From: Risungbinella massiliensis
Lineage (GTDB): Bacteria > Bacillota > Bacilli > Thermoactinomycetales > Thermoactinomycetaceae
Length of the DNA: 64,000 nt
Direction of reading: 5' to 3'
Assembly (NCBI RefSeq): GCF_000942395.1
Contig: NZ_LN812102.1
Location: 930,017 to 994,016, forward strand
In this document: piece by piece, positions 1-8,957 of the stretch
Position numbering within the stretch: position 1 is the stretch's first letter
Layout: each line of letters opens with the position of its first letter
Notes under the pieces: generated by a model
What the model was told of the DNA's origin: nothing
Databases searched by the model: none
What the model saw: the letters and a program-made list of their open reading frames with translations, nothing else
Made by a program: the position numbers and the translations under genes

Positions 1-170
1 CCCTCCCTTCTATAGAGAAAATATTCTATCTTATTTCGGATATTTTGGCTAATACTTGCCTTAAAAAATACTGAATTGAATGTGTAACATAATAGAAGGA
101 AAATATTAATAAAAGTTAGATACACTTCGTACATATTGTAATAGAGAAGACATCAAAAGGAGATTTATAG

Positions 171-806
171 ATGACTCAACACAGCAAAATAGCACTTATT
201 GGTGGGAATGGGAAGGCAGGACGCTATATTACAGAAAAAGCCTTACAAGACGGATACCATGTACGAATGCTCGTTCGGAATCCCGATCGATACACCATTT
301 CAGATGAGAGAATCGAGAAGGTGAAGGGCGATGCTCAAGATTTGGCATCCATTCGATCTTTACTCGAAGGTTGCCATACAGTAGTCAATGTGGTAGGGCA
401 ACCTAAAAAAGGTCAGTCTATTTTTAGTACGGTAACAAGCCATATCCTTTCGGTAATGAAAGAGACAGAAACAAATCGTTATATAGCAGTAACAGGAGGG
501 TCAGTAGACGCTCCAGGAGACAAGAAGAATATTATCAACAAAATCGGAGCCAAAATGTTCCATTTGTTCTTTCCAGATATGATGATCGAGAAGCAGAAAG
601 AACTCAAGATCTTACTTCAAAGCGAAGCGAATTGGACTTTGGTACGATTACCATTTGTATTGGAAGGTCCTGCTACAGGTAAAATACGAGAAAGCTTGAC
701 CGATATGCCAGGTATGACCATCCGTAATACGGACATTGCTGAATTTCTTATTGACCAAATTAAAGATACCCGATATATCCGAAAAACCCCCTTTATTGCA
801 AATTGA
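171..806 (+). CDS. NmrA-like NAD(P)-binding reductase/epimerase
   Basis: The 211-aa protein has an N-terminal Rossmann fold with the dinucleotide loop GGNGKAG at residues 11-17, followed by a typical SDR-type NAD(P)H-binding domain of the NmrA/flavin-reductase-like group. The length is usual for these single-domain proteins. The AAAAGGAG Shine-Dalgarno site just before the ATG supports the start. It is a single gene, convergent with the MFS gene, and a shared hairpin lies between them. It probably acts in the cytosol on an unknown substrate or as a redox sensor; the sequence does not reveal which. Confidence 0.8.
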   Translation: MTQHSKIALIGGNGKAGRYITEKALQDGYHVRMLVRNPDRYTISDERIEKVKGDAQDLASIRSLLEGCHTVVNVVGQPKKGQSIFSTVTSHILSVMKETETNRYIAVTGGSVDAPGDKKNIINKIGAKMFHLFFPDMMIEKQKELKILLQSEANWTLVRLPFVLEGPATGKIRESLTDMPGMTIRNTDIAEFLIDQIKDTRYIRKTPFIAN

Positions 807-834
807 CTTAGCAAACAACTTCATTCAAAACGAA

Positions 835-868
835 TGGTAGAAGTTAGCAAATCAGATAACTTCTACCA
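835..868. terminator. Bidirectional hairpin between convergent genes
   Basis: A perfect 12-bp stem (835-846 with 857-868) and a 10-nt loop sit between the ends of two convergent genes. T-tracts are weak on both sides, so termination may be inefficient or Rho-assisted. Confidence 0.6.
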
Positions 869-902
869 CACTTATTCACTCTCTCTTCCCTTCCTTTTGA
901 AA

Positions 903-2192
903 CTATCTTTTGTTCGTTCCTTTTCCTTCTATCGTTTCCTTCAAAGAACGAATCGCCAAATAGTGCTTTCTTCCAAAAAAAGATCGAAAATACCAACAGG
1001 CTAGTAACATAGGAGTTCCATGTAACAAAAGCACTACCATAAAAGGGGTAAAGAACGCAAACAACGCAGAACAGAGTAACATTCCACCACTAAATCCAAC
1101 TTGATGTAACGTAGAGGCAAGCCCAAACAATTTTCCGCGTATGTGGTCTGGCTCACTTTGTAACCGTAATTGAAAACAAACAGTGGAGACCCCATCCGAA
1201 ACGCCTGCCAACAGAGCGGCTAAGATGAGGAGCGGCATGATCGGCTGTGCAAATACAAGAATAAAAAAGAATGACATTCCAAATGTTGAAATGACAAAGA
1301 TACGTTCTAACTTCCTATCTTGATATTTTCGAAGATATCTAGCGATCCCTTGAGAGCCTATTAGATTTCCTATTGCCCAGATTCCCCAAATCCATCCCAC
1401 ATACCACCCAGGTCTAGTTGGATCTAGCACTTGGGAGTAGATCGGCATCCCAACATTGTGTGAAGCGGAGCCAAATGAATCAGCGAAACGGAGCATTAAC
1501 ATTCCAAAAAGAATAGGTAAGCTCCAAATAGTACGCAAAAGATCTCTCATTTCTTGATAAAATGTATGCTCAGAAGATAACGAATCGGAAGATTGGGAGA
1601 AGTCTTCTCTAGTACGGATAGGGAGAAAAAAGAGGACAGTAGCTGACAAAAGATAGGTACCAGCATCAATGAGAAAGAATAACTCATAACCAAAGAGTCC
1701 TATTCCCACACCTGCTCCAATCGTACCTACTACCATCGCAATCGACTGCCATGTAGTAAGCCAAACATTAGCTCGGATAATTTGGGCTTTCCCTACCATA
1801 ATGGGAATACTGGCTTGCAACGAGACGGAAAACATTTGGTTACATATTCCCAGTAAAAATGAGGCTAGATACAGAAGTGGTATCTTCCAAGTCATTGGAC
1901 TGATGACCAACAAAATTAACACGATCCCACGAACGAGATCCGCGATCATCATCAATTTTTTCCGGTCCATGCGATCTGCTAAATAACCGATATAGGATCC
2001 AAATAAAAATCCCCCTACAACCCGGATTACCATAAAAAGGCCCATCTGAAGCTCACTATTAGTGAGTATCAGAGCATATAAATTGATGGCAACCATATCG
2101 AGCGCACTTCCTAGGTCTGAGAATGTCTTACTCGCTACTAAAATATGGAGATGTCGACGAGAAGAACGGTCATCTGCTTCACTCAAACCCAC
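903..2192 (-). CDS. MFS transporter (MFS_3 / EntS-like)
   Basis: The 429-aa polytopic membrane protein is of the major facilitator superfamily. The MFS motif A (GYLADRMDRKK, about residues 69-79) follows the second membrane segment, and about 12 hydrophobic segments run to residue 400. The GTG start at 2192 is preferred because GGGAGGAA lies 6 nt upstream; the longer reading frame to 2228 has no ribosome binding site and would place that site inside the gene. It is most like the MFS_3 drug or siderophore exporters. Substrate unknown. Confidence 0.85.
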   Translation of the reverse strand: MGLSEADDRSSRRHLHILVASKTFSDLGSALDMVAINLYALILTNSELQMGLFMVIRVVGGFLFGSYIGYLADRMDRKKLMMIADLVRGIVLILLVISPMTWKIPLLYLASFLLGICNQMFSVSLQASIPIMVGKAQIIRANVWLTTWQSIAMVVGTIGAGVGIGLFGYELFFLIDAGTYLLSATVLFFLPIRTREDFSQSSDSLSSEHTFYQEMRDLLRTIWSLPILFGMLMLRFADSFGSASHNVGMPIYSQVLDPTRPGWYVGWIWGIWAIGNLIGSQGIARYLRKYQDRKLERIFVISTFGMSFFFILVFAQPIMPLLILAALLAGVSDGVSTVCFQLRLQSEPDHIRGKLFGLASTLHQVGFSGGMLLCSALFAFFTPFMVVLLLHGTPMLLACWYFRSFFGRKHYLAIRSLKETIEGKGTNKR

Positions 2193-2249
2193 CCGAATTT
2201 CCTCCCTATGGAAAAAAGCCGCTAACAATTAGCGACCTTTTTCCTCTAT

Positions 2250-3356
2250 TTAATCTTCCTCCCCATCTAAATAATGAGAAACAATATATCCATTCTCATC
2301 GGTTTCATGAAGTTCAGGAAGAGAATTACTATCGGAAAATGCCAGGAAATCTTCTGCACGATACGGTGTCACTGCTCGTATGTACCGTTTTCCATCGAGC
2401 ATTTGGTAAGTGAGTTTCGCATCCGGACCTAATCGATGTTTCCCAGCAGGTGTGACATAGACATAGTGTGGAGCATAACTACCTGAGCGAGCCGACAGCT
2501 CTCGGATGATATCGATCCCTTTCTGTACCGTAGTTCGGAAATGTTTTGCTCCTACTACTGGCATACAGTGTAAAAAATAATAGGGCACGATCCCTGTACA
2601 CAAAAAGGCTTCCATCAGTTCACGGATAGCAGTTACCGAATCATTGATTCCTTTTAACAGCACTGTTTGACCTCGCACCGCCACGCCCCGCTGAATTAAT
2701 TTTTGATAGGCACCTACCACAGCTGGTGTTAGCTCATCGATATGATTGATCGACAAACCTACACTGATATTGCGTGAGTTTCGTGGATTTTGATAATCAA
2801 TTTGCTGGTAACTCGCTAACAAATCAGCTAATTCATCTGTTACCATCTCTGGAGAGAACAGGATATTGCGGGTTCCTACGCGGATATTGCGGATATGGTC
2901 AATCTCGGAAACCTGATCTAACACCTTTTGAAGTAGCTCGATGTCTAGAAACGGGTCGCCACCTGTGATGAGTGCTGTCTTGATTCGAGAGTCATGGCGA
3001 ATAAATTCAACAGCCCGCTTGATATCAGAGTCGGACATGCGTTTTGCCTCACCGGCTAGCGTACGAGACTTTTTAAAACAATAGCGACAATAAGCAGCAC
3101 ACTCAAAATAGGGAGTGATCACCGCCCGATCTTCATAAATCCTCTCTAGACCGTAGATCCCATGATTATTCTTGCCCTCTTCAAATGGTTTAGTTGTTCC
3201 AAACGGTTCTGCCTCTAGATGACTGGGAGCAAACTGTTTCATCACTACTTCGGACTCTTTTGCCAACTTGGCGAGACTTGGACTCATCTTCGAGTGATAC
3301 TGTTTCATCACATCTCGTAGCAACTCTCGCTCCCCTTGCACCATGTTTTTTCCCAA
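2250..3356 (-). CDS. KamA-family radical SAM protein
   Basis: The 368-aa radical SAM enzyme has the [4Fe-4S]-binding motif CxxxCxxC (Cys86, Cys90, Cys93) and the lysine-2,3-aminomutase-like signatures ITGGDPF and RVGTR. It is shorter than true lysine 2,3-aminomutases and lacks the C-terminal zinc-binding cysteines, so it resembles EpmB and other short KamA relatives. Its substrate is uncertain. The TTG start at 3356 is chosen because GGAGAGAGG lies 10 nt upstream and a TATAAT-like -10 box sits at 3400-3405, which leaves the upstream TTG (3386) without a leader. It lies in the same direction as the MFS gene downstream, 57 bp away. Confidence 0.82.
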   Translation of the reverse strand: MGKNMVQGERELLRDVMKQYHSKMSPSLAKLAKESEVVMKQFAPSHLEAEPFGTTKPFEEGKNNHGIYGLERIYEDRAVITPYFECAAYCRYCFKKSRTLAGEAKRMSDSDIKRAVEFIRHDSRIKTALITGGDPFLDIELLQKVLDQVSEIDHIRNIRVGTRNILFSPEMVTDELADLLASYQQIDYQNPRNSRNISVGLSINHIDELTPAVVGAYQKLIQRGVAVRGQTVLLKGINDSVTAIRELMEAFLCTGIVPYYFLHCMPVVGAKHFRTTVQKGIDIIRELSARSGSYAPHYVYVTPAGKHRLGPDAKLTYQMLDGKRYIRAVTPYRAEDFLAFSDSNSLPELHETDENGYIVSHYLDGEED

Positions 3357-3399
3357 TCGATCCACACCTCTCTCCAATTTTTCCAAGTATTTGAAAAAT

Positions 3400-3405
3400 A
3401 TTATA
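3400..3405 (-). promoter_or_regulatory. Putative -10 box of the KamA-like gene
   Basis: TATAAT on the minus strand lies about 45 nt before the inferred TTG start. The -35 region is poor, so this is tentative. Confidence 0.35.
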
Positions 3406-3439
3406 CTGCTTTAATGCGGTAATTAGAAGAAAATCTGTA

Positions 3440-3474
3440 AATAAAAAAGACCTGAGCGTTTTTAAGCTCAAGTC
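3440..3474 (-). terminator. Terminator downstream of the VOC gene
   Basis: A 9-bp stem (3449-3457 with 3466-3474, one G-U pair) is followed on the minus strand by a run of six T. It lies between the VOC gene and the KamA-like gene. Confidence 0.75.
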
Positions 3475-3560
3475 CTTTTCTACACTTATTTTGTTTACCA
3501 ATCTACTTTGCGATAATCTTTTTATTTTGTCGGTCCTAAAACAAAAAAATTCTATCCATT

Positions 3561-3983
3561 TTATTCCTCGATCCCCCATTGTGGATTCCAGACTACCTCC
3601 CACAAATGGCCATCTGGATCTTGGAAGTAGCCAGAATACCCACCCCAAAAGGTATCGTGTGCTGGAGTTGTGATGATAGCCCCTGCTTTTTTTACCTGTT
3701 GCAATACCTCATCCACTTCTGCTTTACTCCCAACATTATGACCAATGGTAAATTCAGTAGGACTTGATGGGGTCTGAGGAATCTTTGTATCATAAGCAAT
3801 ACTTTTTCGATTCCAAATGGCAAGCCTTAGACCTGATTGTAAATCAAAAAAAGCAACGGCCCCATGCTCAAACTCTTTGCCAATTATGCCTTCTGTTGAA
3901 AATCCTAAGCCATCACGATAAAATTCCAACGATCTTTCCAAATCATCTACACCTAATGTAAGGACTGTGATTCGTGGTTTCAT
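3561..3983 (-). CDS. VOC family protein (glyoxalase/bleomycin-resistance fold)
   Basis: The 140-aa single-domain protein is of the vicinal oxygen chelate family. It has the N-terminal pattern LGVDDLERSLEFYRDGLGF and the C-terminal YFQDPDGHLWEVVW, typical of glyoxalase/dioxygenase-like folds with a C-terminal metal-ligand glutamate. The ATG at 3983 has GGAGG 8 nt upstream; the frame stays open to 4040 but no ribosome binding site supports that. Substrate unknown. It is a monocistronic gene with its own terminator. Confidence 0.82.
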   Translation of the reverse strand: MKPRITVLTLGVDDLERSLEFYRDGLGFSTEGIIGKEFEHGAVAFFDLQSGLRLAIWNRKSIAYDTKIPQTPSSPTEFTIGHNVGSKAEVDEVLQQVKKAGAIITTPAHDTFWGGYSGYFQDPDGHLWEVVWNPQWGIEE

Positions 3984-4296
3984 AACAGATAACCTCCGAT
4001 CTAAACTAAAGCGACTTGTCGTATCCATACAAGTAGTCATACAAAACGAGCTTTTGATGCATAGTCTTTCTATTATCTCAAATAGATAAAACCAACTGCA
4101 AAGGCAACTGCTGTCTGGGTAGCAGAACCAAATCTGCTCTAGAATTAACCAAGGAATGGTGAAGCTAATGAAAGATGTTCCAAGTTGAGAAATAGTTCAC
4201 CCGAGGAAAAGAAGTCGAAAATCATTGTTTTTCCAGATAGAAAGAGCGATAGTCTCATCCTCCTATTTCTCTTTTTTCAGTTGAAATCATTACAAC
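3984..4296. other. Non-coding stretch between VOC and yebC genes
   Basis: I see no convincing coding region here. There is a small hairpin (AGCAGA/TCTGCT near 4121-4139), and the terminator of the yebC gene lies just beyond at 4297. A promoter for the VOC gene must lie here, but no clear consensus was found. Confidence 0.4.
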
Positions 4297-4329
4297 AAAA
4301 AAGCCCAACCTGATTAGATTGAGCTTTTT
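4297..4329 (-). terminator. Terminator of yebC
   Basis: On the minus strand AAAAAGCTCAA pairs with TTGGGCTTTTTT around an 8-nt loop, ending in a T-run. It follows the yebC stop directly. Confidence 0.75.
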
Positions 4330-4333
4330 CCTG

Positions 4334-5089
4334 TTATTCCATCACTTTCGCAATCTCTTCTTCTGTCGCATCAAAATTGGTATACACATTTTGTACATCA
4401 TCATGATCTTCGAGTGCATCAATCAAGTTAAAAATCGCTTGTAACTGCTCTCCTTCGATCATAATTTTCGTCTCTGGTACAAGCGTTACCTCTGCCTCTG
4501 CAAAAGTATAACCTTTTGCCTCTAGTCCTTCTCGTAACTCCTCAAATTCCTCTGGTGAAGAGGTGATCTCGATTCCTTTTTCTGTCGATTCTACATCTTC
4601 TGCGCCCATCTCTAGGGCTTCTAGTAAAAGTTCCTCTTCTGCTTCATCCGATAGCACTGAATCTATTAAGAGATAACCTTTTCGTTCAAATAAGTATGAG
4701 ACGCAGCCGTTTTCCCCAAGATTCCCTCCACGTTTGGAAAAGATATGGCGCACATCGGCAGCACTACGATTACGATTGTCGGTGAGACATTCCACCATTA
4801 CGGCAATCCCACCTGGTCCATATCCTTCGTAGGTAATTGATTCAAATTGATCATCTGCACCACTACCAGCAGCTTTTTTGATCGCACGGTCGATGTTATC
4901 ATTTGGCATATTGTTTTGTTTTGCTTTGGAGATCGCCAGGCGCAAGCGCTGATTATTGGCGGGATCTGGGTCACCTGCTTTTGCCGCCACATAAATCTCT
5001 TTGGCTAACTTAGCAAACATCTTCCCTTTGATCGCATCTTGTCTGCCTTTGCGATGCTGAATATTTTTCCATTTGGAATGACCTGCCAT
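4334..5089 (-). CDS. yebC: YebC/PmpR-family protein (paralogue 1)
   Basis: The 251-aa protein starts with the family signature MAGHSKWKNIQHRKGRQD and keeps the family motifs through its length (for example YEGYGPGGIAVMVECLTDNRNR and SKRGGNLGENGCVSY). The family was long annotated as transcriptional regulators; work on TACO1/YebC relatives points to a role at the ribosome in easing translation stalls. It corresponds to B. subtilis YrbC. AGGTG precedes the ATG. A second, divergent paralogue lies at 16687-17406. Confidence 0.93.
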   Translation of the reverse strand: MAGHSKWKNIQHRKGRQDAIKGKMFAKLAKEIYVAAKAGDPDPANNQRLRLAISKAKQNNMPNDNIDRAIKKAAGSGADDQFESITYEGYGPGGIAVMVECLTDNRNRSAADVRHIFSKRGGNLGENGCVSYLFERKGYLLIDSVLSDEAEEELLLEALEMGAEDVESTEKGIEITSSPEEFEELREGLEAKGYTFAEAEVTLVPETKIMIEGEQLQAIFNLIDALEDHDDVQNVYTNFDATEEEIAKVME

Positions 5090-5181
5090 TTGGTTTCACC
5101 TCTAAAAAAGTCTATATCTTAATTTAGCTTGTAGCATAAATCTAAGTTAGACATAGGCGCGCCGCCGGCTTTCCCGCTTCT

Positions 5182-5297
5182 GCTTGTCCTGCCTGTCCTG
5201 AGGGATCTGCTCCGGCTCCCTACCGCTCATAGTCGCATCTCAAAAGGGGAAAACCTCTGGCTTTAGGCTCATTATGCGACATGCTCTTAATTAATAT
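5182..5297. repeat. Repeat element copy A with covarying hairpin
   Basis: This copy contains TGCCTGTCCTGAGGG (5190-5204), a 7-bp hairpin GTCGCAT/ATGCGAC (5232-5238 with 5274-5280), AAAAGGGGAAAA in the loop, and ACATGCTCT after the hairpin. The same blocks in the same order occur at 11808-11945 with compensating stem changes. The strand of action is unknown. It lies between nadE and yebC. Confidence 0.6.
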
Positions 5298-5372
5298 AAA
5301 TTTTTGTAGTGGTACAAAAGCATTTCAGGCTAAAAATCCGCTCCTAATCTTTAAAAATCGACACTACTGACT

Positions 5373-6227
5373 CTACAATCCCCAATCACGCGGATATCGG
5401 AAATCGACCCCAACCGTCCGATTGCTTATCTTTAAGATGACAGGCATCGTCCGCTTATACTGATTGCGTACAATCCGTTTGTGAACACCTTGCACAAACT
5501 CACGAGGAAAACCTTCTCGTACGAGCTGATCTTCTCTCATTTGTAGGTCAATCATGTGATAAAGTAAACGATCTACATCAAAGTAAGAGAATCCCAACTC
5601 TCCCTCATCTGTCTGGTCTTCCCACAAATCTGCACTCGGTGGTTTGTCGATGATAGAATTGGGCACGCCAAGATAAGCAGACAACTGACGTACTTGTGTC
5701 TTGTATAGATCACCAATGGGATTGACCGCAGAAGCTGCATCTCCAAATTGCGTTCCATATCCGAGAAATAACTCTGTACGATTACTCGTTCCGATTACAA
5801 GAGCATTATTCTTAGCAGATAAATCATACAGGATTGTCATGCGCTCCCGTGCCATTTTGTTCCCACGGCGTAGCGGTGTCGCTTCTGGATCAGTCTCAAA
5901 ATAAGCATCGATCTGCGGCGTGATGTCTATCGTAAGGCTACGCACACCTGTGTCTTCAATCGCTTCCTCCGCATCTGCTAAACTAGATGCGCTACTCAAT
6001 TTATATGGCATTCGAACAGCCAATACGTTTTCCGGTCCAAAAGCTCGAACAGCTAGGTACAAGGAGAGGGCAGAGTCGATCCCACCAGAAAGCCCTAGGA
6101 CTACATTTTGGAAACCAGCTTTTTGTACCTCTTCTCGTAATGACTTAGTCAGAATCTGTGAAGATAACTCTTCATTCAAAGCGAGATAAGGAGCCTGTTG
6201 TAGTTGCTCTTCCCAAAATTTCATCAT
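5373..6227 (-). CDS. nadE: NAD(+) synthase, synthetase subunit
   Basis: The 284-aa ATP-pyrophosphatase catalyses amidation of nicotinic acid adenine dinucleotide. The P-loop SGGIDS is at residues 47-52, and GTSNRTELFLGYGTQFGD and the YKTQVRQLSAYLGVP region are typical of NadE. It carries only the synthetase domain. Its ATG overlaps the stop of the upstream amidohydrolase gene by 4 nt (ATGA), with AGGAGG 6 nt before, so the two are translationally coupled. The pair looks like a glutamine-dependent NAD synthetase split into two polypeptides. Confidence 0.93.
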   Translation of the reverse strand: MMKFWEEQLQQAPYLALNEELSSQILTKSLREEVQKAGFQNVVLGLSGGIDSALSLYLAVRAFGPENVLAVRMPYKLSSASSLADAEEAIEDTGVRSLTIDITPQIDAYFETDPEATPLRRGNKMARERMTILYDLSAKNNALVIGTSNRTELFLGYGTQFGDAASAVNPIGDLYKTQVRQLSAYLGVPNSIIDKPPSADLWEDQTDEGELGFSYFDVDRLLYHMIDLQMREDQLVREGFPREFVQGVHKRIVRNQYKRTMPVILKISNRTVGVDFRYPRDWGL

Positions 6228-7075
6228 GCATTCCCTCCTGTCCGCTGACGAATGATCCGTTTTAATTCGCGTACAGTCAGATCCAGATTTTCGTCACGCA
6301 GTAGTGGCATCTGGTAACGTGCTCGACGAATTTGATCAAGATCTACATCTATAATATGTAACGCCTCTTCAAACATGGGAGCAGCTGGAGCAATTTCTCC
6401 AAAGGGATCCGCTACAGTCGAGCCACCAGAGAAGATCAATCCATCCTCTACCCCAACCCGTTGAGAGAAACAAGTTACCATCCCATAAAATTGTGACTGA
6501 CTCTCAATAATGGCATGCCACGATTCTTGGTTTCCAAGACCTGTTGCATGAACTCCACGGCTTGGCGAGTTGACTAGACCCAAGAGAATCTGTGCTCCAT
6601 CTTGTGCCAGCAAGTACGTTGTGGAAGGGTGCCACATATCTTCACAGATGAGCATTCCTACTTGTCCAAATCTAGTGGAAAAGGAACGAATCGTATCTCC
6701 TTGTCCAAAATAACGTGCCTCATCAAACATTCCATAGGTAGGTAAATAAATTTTGCGATGGACATGCTGAACTTGTCCTTCGGCAGCATAGAGAGCAGAG
6801 TTAAAGATTCGATGATCTGCTCCACTCTCTACAAAGCCAAATGCGATGTCGATTCCTTCTGCCAGCCGGACTAGTTGTTGAATCTCTTCTGATTCTACGT
6901 TTCGTGCCACATCATATGTAATATCAAGTAAATGGTATCCGGTTAAACTAAGCTCCGGAAAAACGAGAAGATCCACATTTTCCGCTTTTGCGCGTTGGAT
7001 CATCTCTTGGTGCATTGCTATGTTCTCATTTAATTTCCCTAACATTGGACGAACTTGAGCTAAACCTACTCTCAT
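6224..7075 (-). CDS. Nitrilase-superfamily amidohydrolase, probable glutaminase partner of NadE
   Basis: The 283-aa carbon-nitrogen hydrolase has the Glu-Lys-Cys triad visible as Glu41 (FPELSLTGYH), Lys108 (HRKIYLP) and Cys144 (LICEDMWHP). The LICED-W pattern is like the glutaminase domain of fused glutamine-dependent NadE. Gene order and the 4-nt overlap with nadE suggest it supplies ammonia from glutamine to NadE. The ATG at 7075 has AGGAGG 8 nt upstream; a longer reading frame to 7114 lacks a ribosome binding site. Use of a different amide substrate cannot be excluded. Confidence 0.85.
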   Translation of the reverse strand: MRVGLAQVRPMLGKLNENIAMHQEMIQRAKAENVDLLVFPELSLTGYHLLDITYDVARNVESEEIQQLVRLAEGIDIAFGFVESGADHRIFNSALYAAEGQVQHVHRKIYLPTYGMFDEARYFGQGDTIRSFSTRFGQVGMLICEDMWHPSTTYLLAQDGAQILLGLVNSPSRGVHATGLGNQESWHAIIESQSQFYGMVTCFSQRVGVEDGLIFSGGSTVADPFGEIAPAAPMFEEALHIIDVDLDQIRRARYQMPLLRDENLDLTVRELKRIIRQRTGGNA

Positions 7076-7169
7076 TAGAAAGCCTCCTAAGGCAGGGTTC
7101 TTTGTAAACAACATGGTATTAGAGGAGTATTACCTATTAATCTGCACTCATCTTACCATAACAAATTGT

Positions 7170-8123
7170 CTAAACAAAGATTTCCCCTGCCCGTTGCAGC
7201 CATTGATAGCGATGTTCGGCAATGCTTTTAATATAAGGAAAAGAAGTTTCATAAAGATAACCTGGTTTTCCTTTGGCAAGTCCAATCGATTCACGGTAAA
7301 ATTCATTAGGAAAGTAAAATAAATTCCTTAATATCTCTTTTTCTAAACCAGTGAGTGGTGAGATCTTTTGATAAGCTCGCACTGTTTTTTCGACAAATTC
7401 ATCTTGCCAATGGTTCGTCGTTAGCGCACGAGAGCTTAGCTGCCAAACATCCCCAATTTGAGCATCATAGTTAGCTGTTTCGAAATCAATTAGCCAAATT
7501 TGTCCTTGCTGATCTCGCATCCAATTGTGACTTGCTAGATCACGGTGACAAAGATAGTGCTTTGCTCGCTGTTTTCTCGCTAATTTACTGAGCGGCAATT
7601 GACGCAGGCGATTCCATGCTTGCCATCCAATATGGTAAAACTCTGGCCCTACACTCACTAGGAGTTGTCCAAGCTCTCCCGGAATGGTAGGTGCTTTTTG
7701 GAGGAGTCGGTAAAACTGTTGAATCCGTTCATATAGGCGATCAACCAACAAATAAGCAGACTCTCGAATTGGTGGAATCATTAGTTCTCTTCCCGCTTGA
7801 TGAAAGACCGCAAGACTCTGCATTGCTTCTACCACATCAGGTAGCGAAGCATAGGAACAAGTCTTCCCGGGAAGAAATGGGGTCAGTACCCACTCTTTCC
7901 CCACTGGATGAGGGCGCAACATCTGTTGAAATCCATTTATTCGTAGTTGTCGATCTACTCGAAGCCACCATTTAGTATGTTCCAGATCCGTGATCTTTTT
8001 CGCAATCCAATCACCGGAGTCGGTAGATACCAAGAAATTCCGACGATATGGGCTTATCTTTTTCACTTCTAGCTGGAGGCTTTTTTCCATCAATTCTGGA
8101 TCAGGTTGTAACAATTCCTGCAT
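7170..8123 (-). CDS. CotS-family spore coat protein (kinase-like fold)
   Basis: The 317-aa protein has the aminoglycoside-phosphotransferase/CotS fold. HRDLASHNW (193-201, catalytic Asp195, Asn200) and LIDFETANYD (Asp213) match the Brenner and DFG-like motifs. Bacillus relatives (CotS, CotI, YsxE, YutH) are spore-coat associated. The gene lies 51 bp downstream of a LysM spore-assembly-like gene in the same direction, which supports a coat function. A strong AGGGGGGG site precedes the ATG. Confidence 0.78.
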   Translation of the reverse strand: MQELLQPDPELMEKSLQLEVKKISPYRRNFLVSTDSGDWIAKKITDLEHTKWWLRVDRQLRINGFQQMLRPHPVGKEWVLTPFLPGKTCSYASLPDVVEAMQSLAVFHQAGRELMIPPIRESAYLLVDRLYERIQQFYRLLQKAPTIPGELGQLLVSVGPEFYHIGWQAWNRLRQLPLSKLARKQRAKHYLCHRDLASHNWMRDQQGQIWLIDFETANYDAQIGDVWQLSSRALTTNHWQDEFVEKTVRAYQKISPLTGLEKEILRNLFYFPNEFYRESIGLAKGKPGYLYETSFPYIKSIAEHRYQWLQRAGEIFV

Positions 8124-8174
8124 GTCCTACTGCCCCCCCTTTCTGGCATTAAGTTATTATAAAAGTTAGGATCT

Positions 8175-8819
8175 CTAAAATTCCGCAGAGAGATCTGCTC
8201 TCCTAAAAACCTCTGTTGGAAAATCCACCGGAGTCGAATAAGTCATAGGTGGTTGGAAAGATTGAAATTCAGGGTAATAGGAGACTTGTGAATCTTCCGA
8301 GCAATTACAAGGTTCTGCTGGTGGAAAAAAAGCGCTTTGTGCCCAATAATCAGGATCAAATGAATAAGCTGATGGATAGGCGAAGTTTGCAGGATAATAG
8401 GGAACAAAAGGATATGCAGATAGTCCCTCTTCTGAGGAAGAAGACGAAGACTCAACTTGGTAAGATTCTATTTCATAATCGGTACTCTCTTCTTGCCAAT
8501 CATCCTCTTCTTCCCTGCCCTCTGTCTCAAAGTCGCCTTCTACCCACTCCGTTAAGTCTAACTCTAACGGAAATACATAAGTTGGCAAGATTTCGATCGA
8601 TTCGTTCGTTATTTCTTCTGTTGGTTTTGATTCTGTCTCATCATGAGTTTTTTTCTCCACTACTACTCGACCTGTAGGAATTCGCACCTTACTACCTGGT
8701 GTCAGATCTGCTGGATCTTCTAAATGGGGATTTGCATGTAAGATTTTCTCTTCGGATAATTGATACCGAATAGCCAAATCTGATAATGTGTCGCCAAAAC
8801 GCGCAATATGGATTCGCAT
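8175..8819 (-). CDS. LysM-domain protein, SafA/SpoVID-like spore coat morphogen
   Basis: The 214-aa protein has an N-terminal LysM peptidoglycan-binding domain at residues 1-49 (IHIARFGDTLSDLAIRYQLS to SKVRIPTG). It is followed by an acidic, Ser/Glu-rich linker (about 55-130) and a Tyr/Pro/Phe-rich tail with YYP and YAYP-like repeats. N-terminal LysM with a low-complexity aromatic tail is the architecture of SafA, the inner-coat morphogen; the CotS-like gene follows. No signal peptide is seen, as expected for a mother-cell protein. GAGGTGG precedes the ATG. Confidence 0.72.
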   Translation of the reverse strand: MRIHIARFGDTLSDLAIRYQLSEEKILHANPHLEDPADLTPGSKVRIPTGRVVVEKKTHDETESKPTEEITNESIEILPTYVFPLELDLTEWVEGDFETEGREEEDDWQEESTDYEIESYQVESSSSSSEEGLSAYPFVPYYPANFAYPSAYSFDPDYWAQSAFFPPAEPCNCSEDSQVSYYPEFQSFQPPMTYSTPVDFPTEVFRRADLSAEF

Positions 8820-8957
8820 ACATAGCCACCTCTTCTATATGTAGTACCGTGCTAGGTTACTTCCCCTAGTGTGAGCCTACAAACGTTTGCTAAGTATGTT
8901 TATGCGCTACTACTCGTTTATTTGCTACCAGATGAAAAAGAAAGGAAGAGTTTTGGC

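Noticed and set aside
1-170. Possible gene end at the window start
   Set aside because: AT-rich with no open frame; only the leader of the first gene is supported.
5160-5240. GC-rich start of the repeat element as a CRISPR or tRNA-like sequence
   Set aside because: Only one unit per site, no spacers, and no cloverleaf can be drawn.
8230-8680. Long plus-strand and second minus-strand frames over the LysM gene
   Set aside because: They are shadows of the low-complexity Ser/Glu-rich region of the LysM protein.
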